Positions 7,410-20,349 of a DNA stretch of 64,000 nucleotides are shown piece after piece. The notes under the pieces were generated by a model. It was not told the origin of the DNA and searched no databases. It saw only the letters and a list, made by a program, of their open reading frames with translations. Position numbers and translations under genes: made by a program. Numbering within the stretch: position 1 is the first letter of the stretch; every line of letters starts with the position of its first letter. This DNA is from Burkholderiales bacterium (lineage in GTDB: Bacteria > Pseudomonadota > Gammaproteobacteria > Burkholderiales > SG8-41), in contig JAUXMZ010000035.1 of NCBI GenBank assembly GCA_030683105.1, forward strand, positions 1-64,000. The letters are read 5' to 3'.

Positions 7410-8597
7410 TCAGGATGCGGCGGCGCGCTGTTCGAGTATGTCTATCGCCGGCAATTTTTTGCCTTCGAGAAACTCCAGGAAGGCGCCACCGCCAGTCGAG
7501 ATGTAGGAAATTTTGTCCGTGATGCCGTATTTAGCCACGGCCGCCAGGGTGTCGCCGCCGCCGGCAATGGAAAACGCTTTCGACTGGGCTACGGCTTCGG
7601 CGATGGTCCGGGTGCCGCCGCCGAACTGATCGAACTCGAAAACCCCGACCGGGCCGTTCCATACGACGGTCCCGGCCTTGCTGATGAGGTCTGCCAGCAG
7701 CCGCGCTGACTGAGGGCCGATGTCGAGTATCAGGTCGTCATCCGCGACGTCCTTCGCCGCCTTGGTCTCGGCGCGCGCGGTTGCCGAGAATTCCTTGGCA
7801 CACACGAGGTCGGCCGGCACCGGTACCGCGCCGCCCTTGGCTTTGATGATTTCGATGATTTTCTTCGCTTCCCCCGTCAACTCGGGTTCGGCGAGCGATT
7901 TGCCTATCTTGTTGCCTGCTGCCAGCAGAAAGGTATTGGCGATGCCCCCGCCCACGATCAGCTGATCCACCTTGTGAGCAAGCGCCGCCAATATGGTGAG
8001 CTTGGTCGACACCTTGGCGCCGCCGACGATCGCCACCAGCGGCCGCGCCGGATTTTCCAGCGCCCGGGACAGTGCGTCGATTTCCGCCGCCATCAGCGGG
8101 CCGGCACAGGCTGTCCTGGCGTATTTGGCAATGCCGTGCGTGGTGGCTTCGGCGCGGTGCGCGGTACCGAAAGCATCGTTGGCATAGACATCGCACAACG
8201 CCGCCATTTTGCGCGCCAGAGCGTCATCGTTTTTCTTTTCACCTTTGTTGGCGCGGCAGTTTTCCAGCAGCACGACTTCGCCGAATTTGACGTCGAATCC
8301 GCCGTCGACCCAGTTCTGCACCAGCCGTACCGGCTGGCCCAGCAGTTCGGACAACCGTTTTGCGATGGGCGCCAGCGTGTCCCCGGGTTTGAGCGCGCCT
8401 TCGGTCGGCCGGCCGAGATGGGAAGTCACCATCACGGCGGCGCCGGCCTTCACTGCATGTTTGATGCCGGCAACGGACGCGCGAATGCGCGTGTCTTCGG
8501 TGATGTTGCCGGCATCGTCCTGCGGCACATTGAGATCGGCGCGGATCAGTACGCGCTTGCCGGCCAGCGGAAGATCGGTAAGCCTCAGAAATGTCAT
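7410..8597 (-). CDS. pgk: Phosphoglycerate kinase (CbbK)
   Basis: Phosphorylates 3-phosphoglycerate to 1,3-bisphosphoglycerate in the Calvin cycle and runs in reverse in glycolysis. It has 395 residues, the normal bacterial length. The substrate-binding RADLNVPQD near the N-terminus, the SHLGRPTEG motif and the C-terminal nucleotide-domain signature [13 protein letters not shown] are intact. It starts 22 bp after the gap stop and is very likely translated from the same transcript as gap. Confidence 0.97.
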   Translation of the reverse strand: MTFLRLTDLPLAGKRVLIRADLNVPQDDAGNITEDTRIRASVAGIKHAVKAGAAVMVTSHLGRPTEGALKPGDTLAPIAKRLSELLGQPVRLVQNWVDGGFDVKFGEVVLLENCRANKGEKKNDDALARKMAALCDVYANDAFGTAHRAEATTHGIAKYARTACAGPLMAAEIDALSRALENPARPLVAIVGGAKVSTKLTILAALAHKVDQLIVGGGIANTFLLAAGNKIGKSLAEPELTGEAKKIIEIIKAKGGAVPVPADLVCAKEFSATARAETKAAKDVADDDLILDIGPQSARLLADLISKAGTVVWNGPVGVFEFDQFGGGTRTIAEAVAQSKAFSIAGGGDTLAAVAKYGITDKISYISTGGGAFLEFLEGKKLPAIDILEQRAAAS

Positions 8598-8619
8598 AGC
8601 CGCACCGTTTTCGCTGTGC

Positions 8620-9737
<1,118 letters not shown>

Positions 9738-9855
9738 GCAGCCGTTTATCGCAACTTTGATGGTCATCGAATTTCTTACGGTACGAAAACTGAAATTTTA
9801 CTGCCGGAAACCGAGTTTTCCTTGATTCAGCGCAAATCGCTTGCACCCGGCAGGA

Positions 9856-11856
9856 TCATAAAACGCCTTTTACGGCCGCGGCCACGTTTTCTGCGGTGAT
9901 ACCGAAAAACTTGAATAGCTCCCCGGCAGGGGCCGACTCGCCGAAGCGGTCGATACCGATCACGGCGCCTTCCAGCCCGACATACTTGTACCAGCCAGCG
10001 GAGACCCCGGCTTCGACCGCGACCCGCGGCACGCCGCGCGGCAGCACCGCTTCCCGGTAGGCCGCATCCTGGCGGTCAAACACGGTCGTCGAGGGCATGG
10101 ACACCACGCGCACCGCGACGCCCCCGGCTGCCAGCGTCTTCTGTGCGTCCAGCGCCAGCTGTACCTCGGAGCCCGTGGCAATGATGACCGCCGCCGGGGT
10201 TCCACCCTGTGCCTCCGACAACACGTACCCGCCGTGTGCAATCATGCCCATCTGCTCGGGGTTGCGCTGCTGAAACGGCAAATTCTGGCGCGAGAACAGC
10301 AGGCTGCTCGGCCCGTCGCGACGTTCCACCGTCGCCATCCAAGCGACAGCGGACTCGGCCGAATCACAGGGCCGCCAGACATCCATGTTGGGTATCAAGC
10401 GCAGGCTCGCCGCGTGCTCAATTGGCTGGTGCGTGGGCCCGTCCTCGCCCAACCCGATCGAGTCATGGGTAAACACGAAGATGGAACGCACCTTCATCAG
10501 CGCGGCGACACGCAGTGCGTTGCGCGCGTAGTCGGAAAAGACCAGAAACGTCGCGCAGTAGGGAATCAGCCCGCCATGCAGCGCCAGTCCGTTGACGATA
10601 CCGGCCATGCCGAACTCACGCACGCCGAAGAAAATGTAGTTGCCGCCGCCTTCGCGCCCAATCGCCTTCGATCCCGACCATAGCGTCAGATTGGAGCTGG
10701 CAAGATCGGCCGAACCGCCGATCAGCTCGGGCAATGCCGGCGCCAGTGCTTCGATCATGTTCTGCGAAGCCTTGCGGGTGGCGATAGTCTCGGCCTTTGC
10801 GTTCACCTGGGCAAGCACGGTCTCGCAATGCGCCTTCCAGATTGCCGGCAGTTCCCCCGCCATGCGGCGTTTAAACTCGGCCGCTTCGGCCGGGTATTGT
10901 TTTTCGTATCCGGCCATGAGCCGCTTCCAGCGGCGTTCTGCGGCCGCGCCGCGCTTGCGCGCATCCCAACCCTCGTAAACGGACTGCGGGATTACAAATG
11001 GGGGATAAGGCCAGCCGATCGCCTCGCGCGTTGCCGCGACTTCCTTATCGCCCAGCGCGGCGCCGTGTGCCGAGCCGGTGTTCTGCTTGTTGGGCGCGCC
11101 TTTGCCGATGATCGTTTTAGCGCAAATCAGCGTCGGTTTGGCATTTTCACGTTTCGCCTTGCGGATCGCCTTGTCGACCGCCTCGGGGTCGTGGCCGTCC
11201 ACATTCGGGATCACGCGCCAGCCGTAGGCCTCGAAGCGGCGCTTGACGTCGTCGGTGTACCACTGCTTGATTTGCCCTTTTTCGGAATCGATCGAGATGC
11301 CGTTGTCGTCGTAAATCGCGATCAGCTTGGAGAGTCCGAGTGTGCCGGCAAGCGCGCATGCCTCATGAGAGATGCCCTCCATCAGGCAGCCGTCGCCGGC
11401 AAACGCATAGGTATGGTGGTCGACGATCGTGTGGCCGTCGCGGTTGAACTCGGCGGCCAGCGCGCGCTCCGCAATGGCCATGCCCACTGCATTGGCCAGC
11501 CCCTGGCCCAGCGGGCCGGTGGTGGTTTCCACGCCGGGCGCGCAACCGTATTCAGGATGCCCCGGGGTTTTGGAATGCAATTGCCGGAAACGTTTCAGGT
11601 CGTCCAGCGACAAGTCGTAGCCGGTCAGGTGCAGCAGCGCATACAACAGCATGGAGCCATGGCCGTTGGAAAGCACGAAACGGTCGCGGTTGGGCCAGCC
11701 CGGATTTGCAGGATTGTGGTGCAGGTGGTGATTCCATAGCACTTCGGCGATGTCAGCCATGCCCATCGGCATGCCGGGATGGCCGGAATTCGCTTTTTGC
11801 ACCGCATCCATCGCGAGCGCACGGATGGCGTTCGCCAGATCAACACGAGAACTCAT
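9856..11856 (-). CDS. tkt: Transketolase (CbbT)
   Basis: Thiamine-diphosphate enzyme moving two-carbon units between sugar phosphates in the RuBP-regeneration part of the Calvin cycle. It is full length at 666 residues. H26 (SGHPG), H66 (NGHGS) and the TPP motif GDGCLMEG beginning at G154, with N185 thirty residues later, are visible. The pyrimidine-binding domain and the C-terminal domain follow. The ATG at 11856 fits the family start. It is separated from fba by 103 bp containing a strong stem-loop. Confidence 0.97.
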   Translation of the reverse strand: MSSRVDLANAIRALAMDAVQKANSGHPGMPMGMADIAEVLWNHHLHHNPANPGWPNRDRFVLSNGHGSMLLYALLHLTGYDLSLDDLKRFRQLHSKTPGHPEYGCAPGVETTTGPLGQGLANAVGMAIAERALAAEFNRDGHTIVDHHTYAFAGDGCLMEGISHEACALAGTLGLSKLIAIYDDNGISIDSEKGQIKQWYTDDVKRRFEAYGWRVIPNVDGHDPEAVDKAIRKAKRENAKPTLICAKTIIGKGAPNKQNTGSAHGAALGDKEVAATREAIGWPYPPFVIPQSVYEGWDARKRGAAAERRWKRLMAGYEKQYPAEAAEFKRRMAGELPAIWKAHCETVLAQVNAKAETIATRKASQNMIEALAPALPELIGGSADLASSNLTLWSGSKAIGREGGGNYIFFGVREFGMAGIVNGLALHGGLIPYCATFLVFSDYARNALRVAALMKVRSIFVFTHDSIGLGEDGPTHQPIEHAASLRLIPNMDVWRPCDSAESAVAWMATVERRDGPSSLLFSRQNLPFQQRNPEQMGMIAHGGYVLSEAQGGTPAAVIIATGSEVQLALDAQKTLAAGGVAVRVVSMPSTTVFDRQDAAYREAVLPRGVPRVAVEAGVSAGWYKYVGLEGAVIGIDRFGESAPAGELFKFFGITAENVAAAVKGVL

Positions 11857-11901
11857 CAGGTTTCCTTGCAGGGGGTGTCGCGAAAGTCACGTAATTATGG
11901 G

Positions 11902-11928
11902 CGAAACCGTGGCCTTTGGCCACTTTCG
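11902..11928 (-). other. Stem-loop between fba and tkt
   Basis: GTGGCC-TTT-GGCCAC forms a perfect 6-bp stem, extended by flanking CGAAA and TTTCG with a two-base bulge. No T-run follows on the minus strand, so it is not a standard terminator. It may mark an RNA-processing or partial-termination point inside the carbon-fixation transcript. Confidence 0.5.
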
Positions 11929-11959
11929 GCACCTGACTCAACCGGGATTACACCTGCGG

Positions 11960-13024
11960 TCAGGTCGAGATCGCGCGCAGCTTCCCGCTTGCATACTGAT
12001 CGGCGAGCGTGTCCAGGCTGATCGGCGTGATCTTAGGCGCCTTGCCCGCGCTGCCGAAAGCAATGAAACGCGCCTTACAGATCTGTTTTGCGGCGTCGAG
12101 CGCATCCCCGAGGAATTTGCGGGGATCGAACTCCGCGCGCTCGGTCGCCATACGGCGGCGCATGGCGCCGGTCATCGCCAGGCGGATATCGGTATCGATG
12201 TTAATTTTGCGCACGCCGTGCTTGATGCCCTGCTGGATTTCCTCGACCGGCACGCCGTAGGTTTCCCTGATCTCTCCACCATGCTCACGGATCACGTCCA
12301 GCCATTCCTGGGGCACGCTGCTCGATCCGTGCATCACCAGATGGGTATTGGGAATGCGGGCGTGAATCGCCTTGATTCGGTCGATCGCCAGAATGTCGCC
12401 GGTAGGCTTGCGCGTGAATTTATAGGCGCCGTGCGACGTGCCGATGGCAATGGCCAGCGCATCCACATCGGTTCGCTTGACGAAGTCCGCGGCCTGCTCG
12501 GGATCGGTCAGCAGTTGCGAGTGCGACAATGCGCCTTCAGCGCCCGACCCGTCTTCCTCCCCGGCCAGGCCCGACTCCAGGGAGCCGAGACAACCCAATT
12601 CACCTTCGACTGAAACGCCGACAGCATGCGCCGTCTCGACTACGCGCTGCGTCACCTCGACGTTGTAATCATAGGACGCCGGCGTTTTCATGTCCTCGTG
12701 CAATGACCCGTCCATCATCACACTGGTGAAGCCGGAACGGATCGAGCGCTGGCATACGGCCGGGCTGGCGCCATGGTCCTGATGCAGCACCACCGGGATA
12801 TGCGGATAACTTTCGACCGCGGCGAGCACCAGGTGCCGCAGGAAGGCTTCGCCCGCGTATTTACGCGCACCCGCTGAGCCCTGCAGAATCACCGGGCTCC
12901 CGCACTCGTCCGCGGCCCGCATCACCGCCTGAATTTGTTCCAGGTTGTTGACATTAAATGCCGGCACACCGTAGTCGTGCTCCGCGGCGTGGTCCAGCAG
13001 TTGACGCATGGATATTAAAGCCAT
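11960..13024 (-). CDS. fba: Class II fructose-bisphosphate aldolase (CbbA)
   Basis: Zinc-dependent aldolase of the Calvin-cycle subtype, 354 residues. The metal site HQDHGAS has H81, D83 and H84, and the second signature is [10 protein letters not shown]. The motif [12 protein letters not shown] and the phosphate-binding HGSSSVPQE are also present. In the cycle it makes fructose- and probably sedoheptulose-bisphosphate. It lies 31 bp downstream of prkB. A class I aldolase is encoded 7 kb further down the same cluster. Confidence 0.96.
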   Translation of the reverse strand: MALISMRQLLDHAAEHDYGVPAFNVNNLEQIQAVMRAADECGSPVILQGSAGARKYAGEAFLRHLVLAAVESYPHIPVVLHQDHGASPAVCQRSIRSGFTSVMMDGSLHEDMKTPASYDYNVEVTQRVVETAHAVGVSVEGELGCLGSLESGLAGEEDGSGAEGALSHSQLLTDPEQAADFVKRTDVDALAIAIGTSHGAYKFTRKPTGDILAIDRIKAIHARIPNTHLVMHGSSSVPQEWLDVIREHGGEIRETYGVPVEEIQQGIKHGVRKINIDTDIRLAMTGAMRRRMATERAEFDPRKFLGDALDAAKQICKARFIAFGSAGKAPKITPISLDTLADQYASGKLRAIST

Positions 13025-13055
13025 TTAAATTCCTGTTTGTTTTATTGATGAGGTT

Positions 13056-13937
13056 TCAGCGACCCAGCGCCTTGCGGCGACGATCCATCAGCCGCCAGAT
13101 CATGGGGGTGAAAATCAGCTGCATCGCCAGATCCATCTTGCCTCCCGGGGCTACGATGGTATTCGCCCGCGACATGAACGAATCCTGCATCATTGAAAGC
13201 AGGTATGGGAAATCGATACCCCGAGGGTTGGCAAACCGGATCACCAGAAAACTCTCGTCCGGCGTCGGGATAAAGCGCGCGGTGAAAGGATTGGAGGTGT
13301 CCACGGTCGGCACGCGCTGAAAATTGATGTGGGTGCGCGAGAACTGCGGGCAGATGTAGTGCACGTAGTCGTGCATGCGGCGCAGGATGGTGTCGGTCAC
13401 CGCCTCGGTGGTATGGCGGCGCGCGGTGCGGTCGCGGTGCAGTTTCTGGGTCCACTCCAGGTTGATTACCGGCACCACGCCGATCAGCAGATCGACGTGG
13501 CTCGCAATATCCACGGTTTCGGTAACCGCAGCGCCATGCAGCCCTTCATAGAACAGGAGGTCCGCGTCCTGGGGCAAATCTTCCCAGCCCGTAAAAGTGC
13601 CGGGCTTCTGCCCATAAGGCGCCGCCTCTTCGTCATCATGCAGGTACTTGCGCGTGCGTCCCGTGCCGTTCTCGCCGTATTGCCTGAACAGCGTCTCCAG
13701 TTCCTGAAACAAATTCGCTTCCGGGCCAAAATGGCTATATTGGTGGTTGCCGCGGGCCACTTCCTCGGCCATTTTCTGCTTCATCTCGGTACGGTCGTAG
13801 CGATGAAAGGCATCACCTTCGATAAACGCCGCTTTCACGCCTTCGCGGCGAAAGATCTGCTCGAAAATTTTCGATACCGAGGTCGTGCCAGCGCCGGAGG
13901 AGCCGGTAATGGCGATGATGGGGTGCTTGATCGACAT
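13056..13937 (-). CDS. prkB: Phosphoribulokinase (CbbP)
   Basis: Phosphorylates ribulose-5-phosphate to RuBP, the RuBisCO substrate, and so with RuBisCO marks a true Calvin cycle. It has 293 residues and belongs to the proteobacterial octameric class. The P-loop GSSGAGTTS is at 12-20, followed by EGDAFHRYDR with catalytic Asp and His-Arg residues. The start MSIKHPIIAITGSSG at 13937 is chosen because the upstream extension overlaps the fbp end and has no homology. The gap to fbp is 25 bp. Confidence 0.97.
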   Translation of the reverse strand: MSIKHPIIAITGSSGAGTTSVSKIFEQIFRREGVKAAFIEGDAFHRYDRTEMKQKMAEEVARGNHQYSHFGPEANLFQELETLFRQYGENGTGRTRKYLHDDEEAAPYGQKPGTFTGWEDLPQDADLLFYEGLHGAAVTETVDIASHVDLLIGVVPVINLEWTQKLHRDRTARRHTTEAVTDTILRRMHDYVHYICPQFSRTHINFQRVPTVDTSNPFTARFIPTPDESFLVIRFANPRGIDFPYLLSMMQDSFMSRANTIVAPGGKMDLAMQLIFTPMIWRLMDRRRKALGR

Positions 13938-13962
13938 AATGATTTTCTCAGGTTCAGGCTGG

Positions 13963-15027
13963 TTAACGGAACAGGCCGCGCGCGCCGAACAGCGGTGCGT
14001 CATATTCGCGCGCGTCGGGCTCCCGGTGATATTTTTCTATGCGCTCGACTTCGTTGGCTGAACCGAAAATAAACCCGATTCTCTGGTGTGGCGCCTCGGG
14101 TTGCGTGTCGAGTATGCGGGTGTAACCGCTGCTCGCACGCCCGCCCGCCTGCTCAACCAGAAATGCCACCGGGTTGGCTTCATACAGCAGGCGCAACCGG
14201 CCTGGTTTCTTCGGGTCTTTCGAGTCGCGGGGATACAAAAAAACGCCGCCGCGCATCAGAATGCGATGCAGCTCCGCCACCAGCGATGCCACCCATCTCA
14301 TGTTGAAGTCCTTATCCCGCGCGCCGCTCTTTCCGGCAAGACATTCGTCGACGTAGCGTTTCACTGCCGGCTGCCAGAACCGGCTGTTCGAGGCATTGAT
14401 GGCAAATTCATGGGTGTCGGCGGGAATGCGGATTCCACGATGTGTCAGAATAAACTCTAATAACTGGGGGTCGAGCGTGAATCCATGCGTGCCAGTGCCG
14501 ACAGTGAGCACCAGCATGGTGGCAGGTCCGTAGATAGCGTAGCCGGCGCAGACCTGGCGCGCACCGGGTTGAAGGAAATCTTCGGCGCTCGCATCAACCC
14601 CCGGCTGCGGCGCATGCAGGATTGAGAAAATGCTGCCGACGGCCACGTTGACGTCGACATTGCTGGAGCCGTCCAGCGGATCGAATGCCAGAAGATACTT
14701 GCCTTTGGGATATTGCGGCGGGATACGCGCCGGTTCCGCCATTTCCTCCGACAGCATGCCGCCAAGATGCCCGTCCCACTCCGCGCTACGCAGAAATATT
14801 TCATTGGCGATCACGTCCAGCTTCTTCTGCGTTTCGCCCTGGATGTTCGAACTGGCGGCATCGCCGAGCACGCCGGCAAGCGCGCCGTGCGCCACCGCCT
14901 TGGCAATGGCCTTGCAGGCGAGCGCGATATCGAGAATCAAGGCGTTTAACTCGCCGGTTGCGCCCGGATGTTGGCGGCGTTCCTCTATCAGAAATTGTGT
15001 CAGCGTGGTGCGGGCAATGGTCAGCAT
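13963..15027 (-). CDS. fbp: Fructose-1,6-bisphosphatase class I (CbbF)
   Basis: Dephosphorylates fructose-1,6-bisphosphate and, in many autotrophic proteobacteria, also sedoheptulose-1,7-bisphosphate. It has 354 residues. The metal-binding E94/E95 (SEEM) and the DPLDGSSN signature at 116-123 are intact, as is the substrate-binding C-terminal domain ([10 protein letters not shown]). No separate sedoheptulose bisphosphatase gene is seen, which fits a dual role; that is inference. Confidence 0.96.
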   Translation of the reverse strand: MLTIARTTLTQFLIEERRQHPGATGELNALILDIALACKAIAKAVAHGALAGVLGDAASSNIQGETQKKLDVIANEIFLRSAEWDGHLGGMLSEEMAEPARIPPQYPKGKYLLAFDPLDGSSNVDVNVAVGSIFSILHAPQPGVDASAEDFLQPGARQVCAGYAIYGPATMLVLTVGTGTHGFTLDPQLLEFILTHRGIRIPADTHEFAINASNSRFWQPAVKRYVDECLAGKSGARDKDFNMRWVASLVAELHRILMRGGVFLYPRDSKDPKKPGRLRLLYEANPVAFLVEQAGGRASSGYTRILDTQPEAPHQRIGFIFGSANEVERIEKYHREPDAREYDAPLFGARGLFR

Positions 15028-15090
15028 TATCGGGCTTCCTTGTTTTCGCCACTCTGTGAGCGCCTGGCGGCAACCACAGCATTCATCAGA

Positions 15091-16023
15091 TCAGGATTCG
15101 TGGCGCTTTCCTTCCCCGGAACTTAGAAATACGCGGCTGGCCCGGATGTCTTCGGCAGAAATTGTTACCAGGTCCTCCCGCGTCAGAACGCCACCGCGGT
15201 TGGCGAACAAGCGGTTCGCATGGCGCAGTCGCGTGCGGTCCAGCGCATTTCGAATCGACCGCGCATTCGCAAAATGCGGCTGACCGCGGCGCAGCGTAAT
15301 GTATTCGACGAGCGCACGCCTTGCCTCTTCGTTCAGCTGATACTGCATATCGGTCAGCATCAGTTCCGCTATCTCAAACAGTTCTTCCCCGTTGTAATCG
15401 GGGAAGTCGATATGGTGCGCGATACGCGAAGACAAGCCGGGATTACTTTCGAAAAACCGCTGCATGCGATCTTTATACCCAGCCAGGATCACCACCAGAT
15501 CGTCACGCTGGTTCTCCATCACCTGCAACAGAATCTCGATCGCTTCCTGCCCGTAGTCGCGTTCGTTCTCCGGCTTGTACAGGTAGTACGCTTCATCGAT
15601 GAACAGCACACCGCCCATGGCGCGCTTTAGCACCTCGCGGGTCTTTGGCGCCGTGTGACCGATATACTGCCCGACCAGGTCGTCGCGCGTGACGGCAACC
15701 AGATGGCCTTTCCGTGAATAACCGAGTACGTGCAGTATTTCTGCCATGCGCAGCGCCACCGTGGTTTTGCCGGTGCCGGGGTTGCCGGTGAAGCACATGT
15801 GCAGGCTGGGCGGGCCGGCGCTGAGACCAAATTTTCCACGCAGCTTGTCCACCAGCAACAGTGCGGCGATCTCCTTGATGCGCGTCTTGACGGGGCGCAA
15901 GCCGATCAGCTCGCGCTCCAGCCGCTCGAGCACTTCTTCGACGCGCGATTCGCGCAGGACAGCATCGATATCGATGCGGCTTTCCGCTTCGGGCGCCTGG
16001 AGCGATGTCTCGTTTGCCGGCAT
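15091..16023 (-). CDS. cbbX: CbbX, AAA+ red-type RuBisCO activase
   Basis: Hexameric ATPase that pulls the C-terminal tail of red-type RuBisCO large subunits to release inhibitory sugar phosphates. It has 310 residues, with Walker A GNPGTGKT at 80-87, pore-loop YIGHT at 120-124, Walker B FIDEA at 141-145, and a C-terminal helical domain with sensor-2 residues. Its position 70 bp after cbbS is the classic red-type arrangement and supports the form IC call for the RuBisCO. Confidence 0.97.
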   Translation of the reverse strand: MPANETSLQAPEAESRIDIDAVLRESRVEEVLERLERELIGLRPVKTRIKEIAALLLVDKLRGKFGLSAGPPSLHMCFTGNPGTGKTTVALRMAEILHVLGYSRKGHLVAVTRDDLVGQYIGHTAPKTREVLKRAMGGVLFIDEAYYLYKPENERDYGQEAIEILLQVMENQRDDLVVILAGYKDRMQRFFESNPGLSSRIAHHIDFPDYNGEELFEIAELMLTDMQYQLNEEARRALVEYITLRRGQPHFANARSIRNALDRTRLRHANRLFANRGGVLTREDLVTISAEDIRASRVFLSSGEGKRHES

Positions 16024-16093
16024 GCCTTACAGATCCTCTTGTGACGGGTATCGTCCTGGTGCCGGCACGGTTGGCCGTGGACACCGGTGCGGC

Positions 16094-16510
16094 CTAGTAC
16101 CGCTGGTTTTCCGGTTGCTGGGTTGCATAAGCGCGCAGCGTGTAGCGCTGGATTCGGCCCTTGCCCTCTTCCCTTTGAAGTACGAAGCCGGGCTCCTGCC
16201 CCGGCCGCTGCACAATGAACGACAGCTTCAGCGACTCCACCCCGCGGGTCGAATCGAAGGCATTAAGCTTGATGTAATGCCGCGGAAAGGTTTTGCGGCA
16301 TGCCTGCAATTCGGTCATGATGCCGGCCGCGTCTTTGATGTCAAACATCGGGTTGCCGTACATCTCCCAGTACGTATTGCGGGGATGCGGGTCATCGGTG
16401 TATTCCAGCGACACCGCCCAACCATTTGTCAGGCAATACTCGATCTGCGCCCGGATCTGGTCATCGCTCAGATCGGGCAGGAAGGAAAACGTGCCTTGTG
16501 TCAGTCGCAT
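16094..16510 (-). CDS. cbbS: RuBisCO small subunit, red type
   Basis: Small subunit of the L8S8 carboxylase, 138 residues. It begins MRLTQGTFSFLPDLSD, the N-terminus typical of form IC/ID subunits, with GGAGAGAACC ahead of the ATG at 16510. An upstream in-frame extension overlaps the end of cbbL and was rejected. The C-terminal extension (about residue 110 onward) is the red-type beta-hairpin that fills the central solvent channel. It follows cbbL by 16 bp. Confidence 0.97.
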   Translation of the reverse strand: MRLTQGTFSFLPDLSDDQIRAQIEYCLTNGWAVSLEYTDDPHPRNTYWEMYGNPMFDIKDAAGIMTELQACRKTFPRHYIKLNAFDSTRGVESLKLSFIVQRPGQEPGFVLQREEGKGRIQRYTLRAYATQQPENQRY

Positions 16511-16526
16511 GGTTCTCTCCTTGCAT

Positions 16527-18090
<1,564 letters not shown>

Positions 18091-18107
18091 TATCTTGCCC
18101 CCCCCCG

Positions 18108-19055
18108 ATGAAGCGCGTCACCCTGAGACAACTTCGAATATTTGATGCGGTCGCGCGCCACTTGAGCTTTTCGCGCGCAGCTGAAGAACTGCATCTGACC
18201 CAGCCCGCGGTCTCCATGCAGATCAAGCAAATCGAGCAGTTCGCAAGTCAGCCGCTACTCGAACACCTGGGGAAAAAAATCTTCCTGACCGAAGCCGGCC
18301 GCGCCTTGCTGGTCCACGCCCAGGCGGTCATGCGGGAAATGGAGGAAGCGCAACAGTCCCTGGCCGCGCTGCAAGGCGTCAATCAGGGCACGCTCGATAT
18401 CACGCTGATCAGCACCGCAAAATACTTCGCCCCGGGATTCCTCGCGCAATTTTGCGGTTTGTATCCTGGAGTCAAGCTCAAGCTCGCGGTAAATAACCGC
18501 GCTCAGTTGCTGCAACGGTTGCTCGATAACGAAATCGATCTTGCGATCATGGGCCATCCACCGCAAGGCCTGGGCATTGTTGCCGAACCGTTCGCGCGCA
18601 ACCCGCATGCCATCATCGCCTGCCCGGATCATCCGCTTGCCGATAAGCGCCGCATTCCGCTCAAGGCGTTATCCAGGGAGAATTTTCTTGTCCGCGAACC
18701 CGGTTCGGGCACCCGCGCGTTGATGGAGCGCGTATTCCGTGATCACGCCATGAGCGTGAACGCAACCATGGAGATCAGCAGCGACGAGACCATTAAACAA
18801 GCGGCGATGGCAGGAATGGGGATCGGTTTCCTGTCGCTGCACACCGTCGAGCTCGAGCTGCAGACCGGGCGCCTTGTCATGCTCGACGTGGTCGAGATGC
18901 CGGTCATGCGCAAGTGGTATATCGTGCACGGCAGGGACAAACGCTTGTCTCCCGTGGCCCGCGCATTCCGCGAGTTTCTGCTGACGCGCGCCGCCTCGGC
19001 GCTTCACCCCGCAGAAAAGAAGCCGGCAGCGAAGAGAACCCGGCGGCGGACTTGA
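18108..19055 (+). CDS. cbbR: CbbR, LysR-type regulator of the carbon-fixation cluster
   Basis: LysR-family transcription factor of 315 residues. The winged HTH is at about 16-45 (LSFSRAAEELHLTQPAVSMQ) and is followed by the two-lobed inducer domain, with GMGIGFLSLHTVELEL near the C-terminus. CbbR proteins sense cycle metabolites such as RuBP, PEP or NADPH and activate the divergent cbb genes. Its position directly divergent from cbbL supports the name. The start codon follows a run of nine C and one G, with no recognisable ribosome binding site. The C-terminal tail is Lys/Arg-rich. Confidence 0.93.
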   Translation: MKRVTLRQLRIFDAVARHLSFSRAAEELHLTQPAVSMQIKQIEQFASQPLLEHLGKKIFLTEAGRALLVHAQAVMREMEEAQQSLAALQGVNQGTLDITLISTAKYFAPGFLAQFCGLYPGVKLKLAVNNRAQLLQRLLDNEIDLAIMGHPPQGLGIVAEPFARNPHAIIACPDHPLADKRRIPLKALSRENFLVREPGSGTRALMERVFRDHAMSVNATMEISSDETIKQAAMAGMGIGFLSLHTVELELQTGRLVMLDVVEMPVMRKWYIVHGRDKRLSPVARAFREFLLTRAASALHPAEKKPAAKRTRRRT

Positions 19056-19064
19056 GTGGTCCGG

Positions 19065-20321
19065 CTACTCCTCGGGCTTGCGCGCGAGCTTGATGCCGAG
19101 TTGCTTGAGCTTGCGGTAAAGGTGGGTGCGCTCCAAGCCTACGCTTTCGGCCACGCGGCTGATATTGCCGCCCTCCTTGCCGATATGGTGCTCGAAGTAA
19201 ACCCGCTCGAAGGCGTCGCGCGCATCGCGCAGCGGCAGATCAAGCGACAGGTTTTCCGTCGCCGACCCCGCGAAAGCCGGCCGGGGCAGCGCAAGATTGA
19301 CGTCTTCGAGACTGATCTGCTCTGCCGCGACCGTGTGCGCCAACGTCTGCACCACGCTTTGCAATTGCGCAAAGTTGCCGGGCCAGTCGTAATTTCTCAG
19401 CGCGTTCAGCGCAGCTGTTGAAAATTGTCGCGGCGGCACTTCCTTGGCCTCGACCATGCCCGTCAGCACGAGGTTTGCAAGATCCGGAACGTCTTCCCGG
19501 TGCTCACGCAGGCTGGGCACCCTGATGGTCGTTGCCGACAGAATGCCGTACAGCCTCTCGTCGAACGCGCTCTGCGCTACGAGATCCGGCAGGTGGCGCG
19601 ATGCCCCGCAGATAACCCTTACATTGTAGCGATCGAGCTTGCCCAGGAGCAGCAGCAACCCTTTCTGCTCTACCTTGTTGATCCCGGCGACGTCATGCAC
19701 AAATAACGTTCCCTCCCGCGCCTGGCTCAATAGATCGAGGGGCGCATCGGCCAGCAGCACTGTCGCTTCGGGCACGACCCAAGGCGTATTGCGCGGGTGC
19801 AGAAAGCGGGCGCACAATTCGACGCCACACCCCGGTTCGGCGGTAAGCAGCAGCGGGGTCCTGAGGTTGGCGATCCGTTCGAGCCGCTGCTTGAGTTCGA
19901 CGGCAAGCGGCCCGCGCCCCAGGCTGGCCAGCGACAGCGCAGCCTGGGGCTGCTGCTCGCCGTGGTTCAGCGCCCGCCCTACGGTCGCCAGCAGTTTCTG
20001 GAGCGCGACGGGTTTTTCCAGAAAATCATAGGCGCCGATGCGCGTCGCCTCCACCGCGGTATCGATCGTGCCGTGACCGGACATCATCACCACCGGCATA
20101 GTCAGAAGGCCGGCGCTCGACCATTCGCGCAGCAGCGTAATGCCGTCGGTATCGGGCATCCAGATGTCGAGCAACACCAGGTCCGGCCGGCTGCGATTGC
20201 GGTAGGCGCGGGCCTCCGCGGCATTTTCCGCCAACCTCACCTGGTACCCTTCATCCGAGAGAATTTCAGACAGCAGCTCGCGGATGCCGATTTCATCGTC
20301 TACGACAAGAATTTGTTGCAT
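19065..20321 (-). CDS. ntrX: NtrX-like response regulator with degenerate AAA+ domain
   Basis: Partner of the NtrY kinase, 418 residues. The receiver domain is intact (D8/D9, phospho-acceptor D52, K103). The central AAA+ domain is unusual. The Walker A region reads AEPGCGVE at 161-168 where GESGTGKE is expected, the Walker B region reads TLFVHD at 205-210, and no GAFTGA sigma54 loop exists in the shortened stretch between them. The C-terminal Fis-type HTH is well preserved (about 387-412, ISRVAESVGLERTHLYRKL). It probably binds DNA without sigma54-dependent ATPase activity. It is 28 bp downstream of ntrY. Confidence 0.9.
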   Translation of the reverse strand: MQQILVVDDEIGIRELLSEILSDEGYQVRLAENAAEARAYRNRSRPDLVLLDIWMPDTDGITLLREWSSAGLLTMPVVMMSGHGTIDTAVEATRIGAYDFLEKPVALQKLLATVGRALNHGEQQPQAALSLASLGRGPLAVELKQRLERIANLRTPLLLTAEPGCGVELCARFLHPRNTPWVVPEATVLLADAPLDLLSQAREGTLFVHDVAGINKVEQKGLLLLLGKLDRYNVRVICGASRHLPDLVAQSAFDERLYGILSATTIRVPSLREHREDVPDLANLVLTGMVEAKEVPPRQFSTAALNALRNYDWPGNFAQLQSVVQTLAHTVAAEQISLEDVNLALPRPAFAGSATENLSLDLPLRDARDAFERVYFEHHIGKEGGNISRVAESVGLERTHLYRKLKQLGIKLARKPEE

Positions 20322-20349
20322 AAGCGTTATACTCAGTTTACACCTTCAT

